IMG/VR virus record: IMGVR_UViG_3300010148_005382
Location: 1-20,939 of that record
DNA: 20,939 nt
Direction: 5' to 3' (one strand)
DNA from: a virus
The notes under the pieces are model-generated. The model made no database searches. It was not told where the DNA came from and saw nothing but the letters and a program-made list of their open reading frames with translations. Both the position numbers and the translations under genes were made by a program. Of this stretch, positions 9,055-14,418 are shown piece by piece (position 1 is the first letter of the stretch; every line of letters starts with the position of its first letter).

Positions 9055-9145
9055 CGGTATTTACACGCCACAAACCACTGAAATTTGGCACTCTGATACT
9101 AGATTTAGAAGATTAGAAAGACAAATTTACAATTCTAGTAAATAA
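8855..9145 (+). CDS. Lipoprotein embedded out of frame in the preceding gene; candidate outer-membrane spanin (Rz1-like)
   Basis: This 96-residue product has a lysine/arginine-rich n-region (residues 4-16), a hydrophobic core (17-33) and a lipobox LTSC with the acylated Cys at residue 36. The mature chain is about 60 residues, mostly polar. It begins inside the coiled-coil gene in the +1 frame and extends 91 bases past its stop. Embedded lipoprotein genes next to a holin and endolysin are the hallmark of o-spanins, which join an inner-membrane partner to disrupt the outer membrane. The mature part is less proline-rich than lambda Rz1. ATG 8855 is the only in-frame ATG that gives the complete signal. 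Lipoprotein call is strong; spanin role is inferred. Confidence 0.7.
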   Translation: MSYIKSLKRESKSLCKILRTLGFVVIPIALTGLTSCETTSTPNVGNLNIYQPSTLRLQEGKTIQTIDGIYTPQTTEIWHSDTRFRRLERQIYNSSK

Positions 9146-9148
9146 TTC

Positions 9149-9176
9149 TTGAAAAAGATTAAAGTTTGTTCATAAT
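9149..9176 (+). promoter_or_regulatory. Sigma-70-like promoter for the beta-barrel gene
   Basis: TTGAAA (9149-9154), a 16-base spacer and CATAAT (9171-9176) lie in the short gap before the beta-barrel gene. The -10-like hexamer is only 3 bases before ATG 9180 and 9 before ATG 9186. Transcription from it would give an almost leaderless message beginning near the second ATG. Confidence 0.45.
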
Positions 9177-9179
9177 TAA

Positions 9180-9872
9180 ATGATTATGAATAAAACATTG
9201 TTTAGTCTTTTGACTATATTGGGCATTGCATTTAGCAATGCAGGTACACAAGCGACCACATTAGCCGATAATATCGGTGTTAGTGGTGGTATTTCAGTTA
9301 GCAACTTCACTACAGATAGAGGTTTAGCAGTAAGAGAAGATTCATTTGATTACTCTCTTTCATTAACAGCTCCTCTTGCTGGTGGTGATTTTTCAATTGG
9401 CTTAGGGCTTGCCGATTCAGACGATGATACAGACGCATCATATTCTGTTTCTTACAGCAAACCAATTGAAGTTGCAGGGCAAAAACTTAAAGCAAAAGCA
9501 AGCTTCTCTGGTCTTGACTCTGTTTTCGGTGATCGTGAAGAAGTTGCGGTTGGTCTTACATACGGATACAGCCTTTTTGATGCATCAGCAGCAGTTTGGC
9601 ATGAGCTAGAGAATGATTGGTTTGGAGTTGAACTAGGCGTGTCACGCCCTGTTGGTACTCCAGTCAATGATCTTGTTGCAACCCCATTTCTCACTGTGAA
9701 CCTTGCAGATGAGTATACGGCTATAGAAGCTGGTGTTAAAGCTAGCTACCCTATTAGTGATCAGCTTTCTGTCTCAGCTAAGTTGTCATACAACAATAAC
9801 GACTTTGATAATTCATCTTTTAATGTCGAAGATGAGTGGATTATTGGCGCTGGATTGAAATATGATTTCTAA
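9180..9872 (+). CDS. Secreted outer-membrane beta-barrel-like protein
   Basis: This 230-residue protein has an N-terminal signal peptide (hydrophobic core residues 7-18, plausible cleavage after Ala21 or Ala25). The rest is a series of alternating amphipathic strands and ends in KYDF. A C-terminal phenylalanine after an alternating strand is the usual signal for outer-membrane insertion by the BAM machinery. The pattern resembles small bacterial beta-barrel families such as Gcw_chp. Codon use is visibly richer in GC than the neighbouring genes, suggesting recent acquisition from a bacterium. It has its own promoter-like sequence and a strong terminator, so it forms a single-gene unit inside the lysis region. 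Phage-encoded outer-membrane proteins can block reinfection or alter the host surface; that role is inference. Start 9186 (MNKTLFS) is equally plausible. Confidence 0.75.
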   Translation: MIMNKTLFSLLTILGIAFSNAGTQATTLADNIGVSGGISVSNFTTDRGLAVREDSFDYSLSLTAPLAGGDFSIGLGLADSDDDTDASYSVSYSKPIEVAGQKLKAKASFSGLDSVFGDREEVAVGLTYGYSLFDASAAVWHELENDWFGVELGVSRPVGTPVNDLVATPFLTVNLADEYTAIEAGVKASYPISDQLSVSAKLSYNNNDFDNSSFNVEDEWIIGAGLKYDF

Positions 9873-9900
9873 AATTTTTAGTATCAAATCAAATAAACTT

Positions 9901-9930
9901 AAAAAGCTCTCCGCAAGGAGAGCTTTTTTT
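9901..9930 (+). terminator. Rho-independent terminator after the beta-barrel gene
   Basis: The stem AGCTCTCC / GGAGAGCT is closed by a GCAA tetraloop (9913-9916) and followed by seven T residues. Flanking A and T runs extend the pairing. It lies 28 bases after the stop at 9872 and before the holin promoter region, isolating the beta-barrel gene. Confidence 0.92.
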
Positions 9931-9936
9931 GTGTAA
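9931..9936 (+). promoter_or_regulatory. GTGTAA box upstream of the holin
   Basis: GTGTAAGTAATAGTTAT immediately precedes the holin ATG, with 11 bases between box and start. It begins right after the T-run of the preceding terminator, where a new promoter is expected. It is the closest match to the sequence in front of the tail-tip operon. Confidence 0.45.
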
Positions 9937-9947
9937 GTAATAGTTAT

Positions 9948-10265
9948 ATGGAACCCGAAAAGTCTATTTTAAAAGAGTTTCTTAACGGAGGATGGCTTGT
10001 CCCACTAGTAGGAGCTGCTGCAATGTTTGCACGACTCCTATCTGGAGATAGTGGTTTATCGGTAAAACAACAGTTTAAAAGAATTTTGACGGCAGCTATA
10101 GCAGCAGGTATAGCATGGTTTGTGTTAGAGCAAACTGATGTATCATCTTTAACAAAAGCTATTGCTTACGGTATTATTGGAGTTGTAAGTCCTGAAGTCA
10201 TTGGAGGTATAGTTCGTCTAGGCCAAAAATTCGAAAAGAATCCAGAAAAATTTATAAAAAAATGA
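9948..10265 (+). CDS. Holin, LydA/phage holin 3 type
   Basis: This 105-residue membrane protein has about three hydrophobic segments (roughly residues 13-30, 45-62 and 69-88), a charged N-terminus and a lysine-rich C-terminal tail (GQKFEKNPEKFIKK). Size, topology and the NGGWLVPLVGAAAMFARLL opening resemble LydA-type and related class I holins. These form membrane lesions that release the endolysin at a set time. It is the first gene after a terminator and overlaps the start of the next gene by 4 bases. The endolysin follows one gene later, which supports the call. Its timing partner could be the 10262 product. Confidence 0.8.
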   Translation: MEPEKSILKEFLNGGWLVPLVGAAAMFARLLSGDSGLSVKQQFKRILTAAIAAGIAWFVLEQTDVSSLTKAIAYGIIGVVSPEVIGGIVRLGQKFEKNPEKFIKK

Positions 10266-10867
10266 GACCTAAGTTTATAGTTTATTGTTTATCTGCTATC
10301 TGTTTGCTTTTTGGACTAAAAGGCTTCGAGCTAAATAAAGATATACAGAAAACGCTAAAAGAAAATGCTCGACAATCAGAGTCTTCTATTATGGAGATAG
10401 GAATGTGTTTTGATTGGTACGGTGTAATAATAGTTAACTCTGTAATTAAAACATCTCATAGCACAATGACACCAGAAGAGATGATAGACATTTTAAAAGA
10501 GGAAAGCGGTTATAAAGATGAGTACTTAGAGGGATATAAAAAAGATATAACGCCAGATGAGCAAGAGTATGCTGATTTTGTATTTATACAAGAAAAAAAG
10601 ATAAATGCATATGTTAATGAATTAATTGAGTGGGCAGAAAAAGGGGATATAGAAATGATTAAAGCTTCTATACCTAGGATGTATGATATGACTGACCCCA
10701 CTATAGATGCCATAAATAATATTATGGACACAAAAATGTATTATAATGAAGAGCAATCAGAAATCCTAAATAAAAAAATAGACAGGTTTTCTGATTTTAT
10801 ATGCACTTTACTAGCTTTATGTTTTGTAATGTCCATATGCGCTTCATTTAGTAAAAAATGTAATTAA
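10262..10867 (+). CDS. Two-helix membrane protein with helical periplasmic domain, unknown function
   Basis: This 201-residue protein has a transmembrane segment at each end (residues about 5-22 and 178-196) and a long charged, mainly helical region between them. This topology places about 150 residues in the periplasm and resembles the sensor half of bacterial four-helix-bundle receptors, without any signalling domain. It overlaps the holin stop by 4 bases and ends 1 base before the endolysin start codon, so it belongs to the lysis transcript. An antiholin or lysis-timing role, comparable in position and exposure to T4 RI, is a reasonable hypothesis but no motif supports it directly. I do not recognise the family. 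Confidence 0.7.
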   Translation: MRPKFIVYCLSAICLLFGLKGFELNKDIQKTLKENARQSESSIMEIGMCFDWYGVIIVNSVIKTSHSTMTPEEMIDILKEESGYKDEYLEGYKKDITPDEQEYADFVFIQEKKINAYVNELIEWAEKGDIEMIKASIPRMYDMTDPTIDAINNIMDTKMYYNEEQSEILNKKIDRFSDFICTLLALCFVMSICASFSKKCN

Positions 10868-10868
10868 A

Positions 10869-11489
10869 ATGAATTTTAAAGGAAAAAAAGAAGTAGTAAA
10901 AGCTGTACAAAAATTATTAGGCGTTTCTGCTGATGGTGCAGATGGTCCTGTAACTTGGAACGCTATCTTAGCAAAATTATCTACTAAAGACACCCCAGCC
11001 TCAGATGGAAATATACCGCAAAAAATGGTTTCATTGGCTAGAGATGAGATAGGAGTTTCAGAAGTCGATGGTAGCAATTGTGGGCCGAGAGTAGATGAAT
11101 ACAAAGCAGCTACTTGGCTTGATCCAGATAAAGGTTGGCCTTGGTGTGCAGCTTTCATCTGTTGGTTAGTTAGAGAGGCTATCGATGGTGAGGATATAAA
11201 ATTTAAAAGACCAAGAACTGCTGGCGCATGGGATTTTGAGAATTGGGCTAAACAGCAGGTTGCAAATGGCATAGATCTTCGTAAACCAACAAATGGAAAT
11301 ATTAAAGCTGGAGATATAGTTGTATTTACATTTTCTCATATAGGTTTAGCTGTAAAGGATATAGACTCAAGCGGTTATGTAGTTACTATAGAGGGTAATA
11401 CAAATGGGGCTGGCAGTCGTGAGGGCGGGTCTGTTTTAGAGAAAAAACGCCACGTTTCTAAAATAAGGAGTAGGATAAGAATATTATAA
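10869..11489 (+). CDS. Endolysin: peptidoglycan-binding domain plus CHAP amidase/peptidase domain
   Basis: This 206-residue lysis enzyme has an N-terminal segment (residues 6-37; AVQKLLGVSADGADGPVTW) that is a short PG_binding_1-type domain with the usual DG..GP.TW signature. After a linker, residues about 50-206 form a CHAP domain. The catalytic Cys is Cys93 in WPWCAAF, the His is His157 in FTFSHIGLAV, and the following Glu175/Asn177 (IEGNTNG) complete the expected site. CHAP enzymes cut peptide or amide bonds in peptidoglycan. There is no signal peptide, so export should depend on the holin encoded just upstream. The domain order is unusual only in that the binding domain precedes the catalytic one, as seen in many Gram-negative phage endolysins. 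The gene starts 1 base after the preceding stop and lacks a Shine-Dalgarno sequence. Confidence 0.9.
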   Translation: MNFKGKKEVVKAVQKLLGVSADGADGPVTWNAILAKLSTKDTPASDGNIPQKMVSLARDEIGVSEVDGSNCGPRVDEYKAATWLDPDKGWPWCAAFICWLVREAIDGEDIKFKRPRTAGAWDFENWAKQQVANGIDLRKPTNGNIKAGDIVVFTFSHIGLAVKDIDSSGYVVTIEGNTNGAGSREGGSVLEKKRHVSKIRSRIRIL

Positions 11490-11541
11490 AAATATTTGAA
11501 GATTGAACTTACTTGTTTATTATTATATTTTGTATAATAAC

Positions 11542-11844
11542 ATGTCTGATAAGCACGAAATTTCAGTTAAAAAGGAGGATATATTTTTATTTGTTGTCGG
11601 CAACTCCATGTTCGACCCTATGGAAAAATGTATAGACTCTACAAGATATGAAGTGTTTGACACTTTCATTTATGACAATGAGGCTGATTATAAATGTAAT
11701 CAGGACGATACTTATTCAAGATTTTGTTGGGAAGTCACTAAATTAAAAAACAATGCTTCGAAAATGTCTAGAGATGAGATAGCTAGATTATGTGAAGAGA
11801 TAGAAGAAATCGCCCCTAAATTTGTCAATTTAAAATGCATTTAG
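11542..11844 (+). CDS. Hypothetical acidic protein, 100 aa
   Basis: I chose ATG 11542 (MSDKHEISVKKEDIFLF). The frame can be extended to a TTG at 11503, but that adds an AT-derived hydrophobic stretch and is unlikely. The product is small, acidic and soluble, with several Cys and Tyr residues and a Glu-rich helical C-terminal half. A TATAAT hexamer at 11533-11538 lies three bases before the ATG. The 3' end overlaps the pyrophosphatase start by 10 bases, so the two are probably translated together. I do not recognise a family and see no motif that suggests a link to phosphate metabolism. Confidence 0.65.
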   Translation: MSDKHEISVKKEDIFLFVVGNSMFDPMEKCIDSTRYEVFDTFIYDNEADYKCNQDDTYSRFCWEVTKLKNNASKMSRDEIARLCEEIEEIAPKFVNLKCI

Positions 11845-12437
11845 TAAATGATATACCTACAACTCATGATGATTATGATCATGTCAATTGCATTATAGAG
11901 ATACCTAAAGGAACTAACACAAAGTATGAGTATGATGAGAATTTAAATGTATTTAAATTAGAGAGATGCTTGGTCTCATCATTGCAATATCCAATTAATT
12001 ATGGTTTTATACCTCAAACTATTGCATTAGACAATGATCCTTTGGATGTTCTTGTTTTCAATCATGATCCAATCGATAGAGGTACTTTAGTAAGTTGCCG
12101 TGTACTGGGCATGCTTGGTTTTGAAGATGATGGAGAGATTGATAATAAATTGATAGCTGTTCCACATTGGTCGCCAAAAGATAAATACTCTAAGCTGCAT
12201 GATATTGAGTTATCACATTTAAAAATATTTAGACAGTTTTTTAAAATTTATAAAGTTGATAGAAAAACAGATACGAAAGTTGGAGATTGGAAAAGTTCAA
12301 CATCTGCCATGAAAGCACTCAAAGACTCACATGATCGTTGGGTCAAAGCCAACCAAGAAAGATTTCGTGAAGAATGGTCAGATAGACAATTTTGGTCTAA
12401 AATCAAAGAAAAAGGTTACATAGTTCAACCTGATTAG
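11835..12437 (+). CDS. ppa: Inorganic pyrophosphatase, family I
   Basis: It hydrolyses pyrophosphate to phosphate in the cytoplasm, pulling nucleic acid and nucleotide-sugar synthesis forward. The 200-residue length is normal for bacterial soluble pyrophosphatases. Active-site landmarks are all visible: Glu22, Lys30 and Glu32 in IEIPKG...KYEYD; Arg44; Tyr52/Tyr56 in YPINYGFIPQT; the signature DNDPLDV with Asp66, Asp68 and Asp71; the DDGEIDNK segment with Asp103 and Lys105; and Tyr139-Lys140 in FFKIYK. The enzyme should therefore be active. It is an auxiliary metabolic gene rarely carried by phages. Pyrophosphate released by phage DNA replication and by sugar-nucleotide enzymes could be its substrate. 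It overlaps the upstream gene by 10 bases. Confidence 0.93.
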   Translation: MHLVNDIPTTHDDYDHVNCIIEIPKGTNTKYEYDENLNVFKLERCLVSSLQYPINYGFIPQTIALDNDPLDVLVFNHDPIDRGTLVSCRVLGMLGFEDDGEIDNKLIAVPHWSPKDKYSKLHDIELSHLKIFRQFFKIYKVDRKTDTKVGDWKSSTSAMKALKDSHDRWVKANQERFREEWSDRQFWSKIKEKGYIVQPD

Positions 12438-12443
12438 GTGTAA
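12438..12443 (+). promoter_or_regulatory. GTGTAA box upstream of the 12471 gene
   Basis: GTGTAATTAATAATAAC begins at the last base before or just after the pyrophosphatase stop and lies 27 bases before the ATG at 12471. It shares the GTGTAATTA core with the copies near 13008 and 20213. The gene it precedes is a single-gene unit ending at a terminator. Confidence 0.4.
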
Positions 12444-12470
12444 TTAATAATAACAACCATTTAATATATT

Positions 12471-12662
12471 ATGGAAATACTACTTAAACTTATTGAAGAC
12501 AACCCTTGGTTTGGTGTTTTAACAGCGCTTGTAGCTTTTGCTTCTGCGGTCACTGCTGCTACACCTACTCCTAAGAAAGGATCAATCTGGGCTAAAATTT
12601 ACGCTCTTATAGATTGGGCAGCCCTTAATATTGGTAAAGCCAAGCAGAAGTCTGAGGATTAA
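12471..12662 (+). CDS. Small single-helix membrane protein, holin-like
   Basis: This 63-residue protein has one hydrophobic segment (residues about 13-31, FGVLTALVAFASAVTAATP), then TPTPKKG and a conserved-looking basic tail with DWAALNIGKAK. Small proteins of this form are common in marine and other environmental phages and are often labelled holin-like or left hypothetical. A second holin or lysis regulator is possible, but a dedicated holin is already present at 9948. It is preceded by a GTGTAA box and followed closely by a terminator, so it is probably transcribed alone or as the end of the pyrophosphatase message. Confidence 0.7.
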   Translation: MEILLKLIEDNPWFGVLTALVAFASAVTAATPTPKKGSIWAKIYALIDWAALNIGKAKQKSED

Positions 12663-12684
12663 TTCTAGACTAATTTCTTAGACA

Positions 12685-12714
12685 CCCCCTCCCCTTTGGG
12701 CTAGGGGGTTTTTT
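12685..12714 (+). terminator. Rho-independent terminator
   Basis: CCCCCT (12685-12690) pairs with AGGGGG (12703-12708). An inner CCC/GGG pairing has a TTT loop, and six T residues follow. It starts 23 bases after the stop at 12662 and separates the plus-strand genes from the convergent minus-strand gene. There is no T-run on the other strand, so it should act on plus-strand transcripts only. Confidence 0.88.
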
Positions 12715-12721
12715 AGCTAAT

Positions 12722-12985
12722 TTAAGCAGGAAAATTGCTAAAATTTCCTGTGCCTGTATATCTAGATCCAGCATCAAAAGGGCTTAGATAAAGTCCAGTT
12801 GGCAAATTCAAATCTGTTATTTTATCATTAAATTCTCTTATTACGTGATTTGAAAAATATACGTAATTTACTCCAGAACCGTTTTGACTTGCATATGCGC
12901 CAGTTACCTCAGTCCTGACACTAGCCCAATCACCAGAACCTGTTGACAAGTTTGAGTGAATTCTTTGTAGAAGGTCTCCCGCCAT
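12722..12985 (-). CDS. Hypothetical protein, 87 aa, isolated minus-strand gene
   Basis: This single minus-strand gene sits among rightward genes. The product begins MAGDLLQRIHSNLSTG and is soluble, rich in Gly, Ser, Asn and aromatic residues toward the C-terminus (YTGTGNFSNFPA). It has no membrane segment or signal peptide. A GTGTAA box lies 22 bases upstream and the gene converges on the terminator at 12685-12714. Strand, isolation and own control region fit a separately expressed accessory gene. I do not recognise a family. Confidence 0.6.
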   Translation of the reverse strand: MAGDLLQRIHSNLSTGSGDWASVRTEVTGAYASQNGSGVNYVYFSNHVIREFNDKITDLNLPTGLYLSPFDAGSRYTGTGNFSNFPA

Positions 12986-13007
12986 AATATATATAATTTA
13001 AATATAA

Positions 13008-13013
13008 TTACAC
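13008..13013 (-). promoter_or_regulatory. GTGTAA box upstream of the 12985 minus-strand gene
   Basis: Read on the minus strand, GTGTAATTATATTTAAATTA precedes the ATG of the isolated gene by 22 bases. The intergenic interval to the 13073 gene is short and very AT-rich. A TATAAT hexamer facing the other way lies at about 13059-13064, 8 bases before the ATG at 13073. Confidence 0.4.
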
Positions 13014-13072
13014 TTATTGTTGAAAATTTACTTAATAACAATAATATACATTTAAGTATATAATACATTTTT

Positions 13073-13300
13073 ATGAAAACTATTCAATACACAGAGAACG
13101 AATTAACAGTTTTAGTTCAGCTTCTAGACATAGCTGTAAAAGCTGGAGGTTTAAATGTCGCCGAGGCAGCTATTGCATTAACTAAAAAAATAGAAATGGC
13201 TGCTGCTCCTGACGATCAAATTGTTGAGCCATTTCTTGCTGAACCTGAATTAGTCCCAGACGAAGCAGGATCAGACGAAAGTTTAGAAGAAAATTCTTAA
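13073..13300 (+). CDS. Hypothetical acidic protein, 75 aa
   Basis: A small soluble protein. Residues 1-42 look helical (ENELTVLVQLLDIAVKAGG) and the last 30 residues are strongly acidic and disordered-looking (PELVPDEAGSDESLEENS). Similar short helical proteins with an opening like this are widespread in phages without known function. It starts behind an AT-rich region with a TATAAT hexamer 8 bases before the ATG. It ends just before an inverted repeat and promoter that serve the next gene. Confidence 0.65.
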   Translation: MKTIQYTENELTVLVQLLDIAVKAGGLNVAEAAIALTKKIEMAAAPDDQIVEPFLAEPELVPDEAGSDESLEENS

Positions 13301-13339
13301 GATTAGTCTTGACATAGGCATTTAGTTAAGTAATCTTAA
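13297..13339. promoter_or_regulatory. Promoter flanked by a 9-bp inverted repeat
   Basis: TTGACA (13309-13314), a perfect -35 hexamer, is followed after 16 bases by TAATCT (13331-13336) and 7 bases later by ATG 13344. TTAAGATTA (13297-13305) and TAATCTTAA (13331-13339) are perfect inverted repeats that flank the -35 and cover the -10. This looks like a regulated promoter for the plus-strand run that begins at 13344. Confidence 0.5.
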
Positions 13340-13343
13340 AAAT

Positions 13344-13685
13344 ATGTTATATTTATGCATATTTTTTGGATGGCTTATATTATTATTAATAATATTAAGG
13401 TTTTTTTCTGTTTGCTCAAATAAGTATCGCTCATTTGATAATATAACTTGGGAAGAAATAAAAGAACTAGATTTTTTTATTGATGATGAAGCAATAAAGT
13501 TTACAGGTTTAGATGATTGTATTACAGGCGTAGATCAAAGAGGTTTTTTGATTTATGAGTATGAAAAAATACTTAAATATTTTCAGGAAGAGGGGATGTC
13601 TTACGATGAGGCGGTGGAATATATAGATTTTAATGTTATAGGTATTAAGCCTGATAATTATACAATACATTATTCAAAACTTTAA
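13344..13685 (+). CDS. Membrane-anchored hypothetical protein, 113 aa
   Basis: It has an N-terminal membrane segment (residues 2-22, dominated by Leu and Ile) followed by a soluble acidic domain. The C-terminal part contains MSYDEAVEYIDFNVIG, a segment found in many small phage and bacterial proteins of unknown role; here it is linked to a membrane anchor. The N-terminus is likely an uncleaved anchor because no signal peptidase site is obvious. It stands first after a promoter-like sequence and ends directly against the next gene with no gap. Function unknown. Confidence 0.68.
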   Translation: MLYLCIFFGWLILLLIILRFFSVCSNKYRSFDNITWEEIKELDFFIDDEAIKFTGLDDCITGVDQRGFLIYEYEKILKYFQEEGMSYDEAVEYIDFNVIGIKPDNYTIHYSKL

Positions 13686-13979
13686 ATGGTGCATTTTAAA
13701 ATTTTAAAACTTGTGTACGCTGTAATATCTTTAATTGCAGGACTTACTGTAGGTCTTTTTGTTTCAGTTTTTATAGGTGTATTTACCACATTGCAAGTTT
13801 TTTTTCGATTTCCAATTAGAATTTACAATTCTTTAGTAGAAGCAGAAATAACCAGACTAAAATTAGAAGCATTTAACATTCAAACGCAATCAAACGAGGA
13901 TGAAGAAACAATGGCAGATAAGATGTGGGCGAGACATATCAGAAGGATGAATGAAAAAAAACAAAATAAAAATCTTTAA
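13686..13979 (+). CDS. Membrane protein with charged cytoplasmic tail, 97 aa
   Basis: One long hydrophobic stretch (residues about 8-40) could form one long helix or two packed helices. It is followed by a charged helical tail ending RRMNEKKQNKNL. It begins right after the stop of the 13344 gene, so the two are almost certainly expressed together and may form a membrane complex. No known domain is visible. A role in superinfection exclusion or envelope change during infection is possible but unsupported by motif. Confidence 0.65.
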   Translation: MVHFKILKLVYAVISLIAGLTVGLFVSVFIGVFTTLQVFFRFPIRIYNSLVEAEITRLKLEAFNIQTQSNEDEETMADKMWARHIRRMNEKKQNKNL

Positions 13980-14005
13980 GCCCCACTTAATAATAATAAA
14001 ATAAT

Positions 14006-14188
14006 ATGACGAATAAAACATTAGCCACAATTAATATACTTTGCATTGCATTCCCTATGGTATTGGGTGCGTTGGAAGTAATTTTAGAAAAACCGCTAAC
14101 ACATGGAGCATTAGTAGGGTTAGCAGGATTATTTATGATATTCTTTGGTATGTGGACTTCACTAAGATTATCTAAACAGCCAGATTAA
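14006..14188 (+). CDS. Small two-helix membrane protein, 60 aa
   Basis: Two hydrophobic segments (residues about 6-25 and 33-52) are separated by a short EKPLTHG loop, with a short polar tail. Size and topology resemble small holins or antiholins, but a better holin candidate is at 9948. It is followed one base later by another membrane protein gene. It has no Shine-Dalgarno sequence; the ATG follows an A/T-only run. Family not recognised. Confidence 0.65.
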   Translation: MTNKTLATINILCIAFPMVLGALEVILEKPLTHGALVGLAGLFMIFFGMWTSLRLSKQPD

Positions 14189-14189
14189 T

Positions 14190-14414
14190 ATGACATCTGT
14201 CAAAAAAATGAGAACTACTTTACTAGTTGGCATAATAGTGACGGTTGCAGTGTTTTTTGCTGTAGCCGTCACTTCTTTTCATGAAAGCCAAGATAATAAA
14301 GAAGAGTTTATGCCACCATTGCCACAAATATTAATACTTCCAGAACCGCCGCTAATAGAGCCTCCACAAAATTTACCAGATGTAAATCCATCTAATGGTC
14401 ATAATATAGCATAA
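14190..14414 (+). CDS. Membrane-anchored protein with proline-rich tail, 74 aa
   Basis: A positively charged N-terminus (TSVKKMR) leads into one membrane helix (residues about 9-28), then a periplasm-facing tail rich in Pro (PPLPQILILPEPPLIEPP). By the positive-inside rule the tail should be outside the inner membrane. Proline-rich tails on short anchored proteins occur in spanin-type proteins and TonB-like spacers. The position away from the lysis genes makes either link speculative. It lies between another small membrane protein and an HNH endonuclease gene, with 1- and 4-base gaps. Confidence 0.62.
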   Translation: MTSVKKMRTTLLVGIIVTVAVFFAVAVTSFHESQDNKEEFMPPLPQILILPEPPLIEPPQNLPDVNPSNGHNIA

Positions 14415-14418
14415 TTTT

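Noticed and set aside
9409-9694. Alternative frames inside the beta-barrel gene on both strands
   Set aside because: The signal peptide, strand pattern and terminal Phe support the main frame only.
10844-11272. Minus-strand frame of 142 codons
   Set aside because: It lies opposite the endolysin, whose catalytic motifs are clear; the product has no recognisable feature.
11503-11541. TTG start extending the 11542 gene upstream
   Set aside because: The extension encodes a run of Tyr, Ile and Asn from AT-rich promoter-like DNA; ATG 11542 is preferred.
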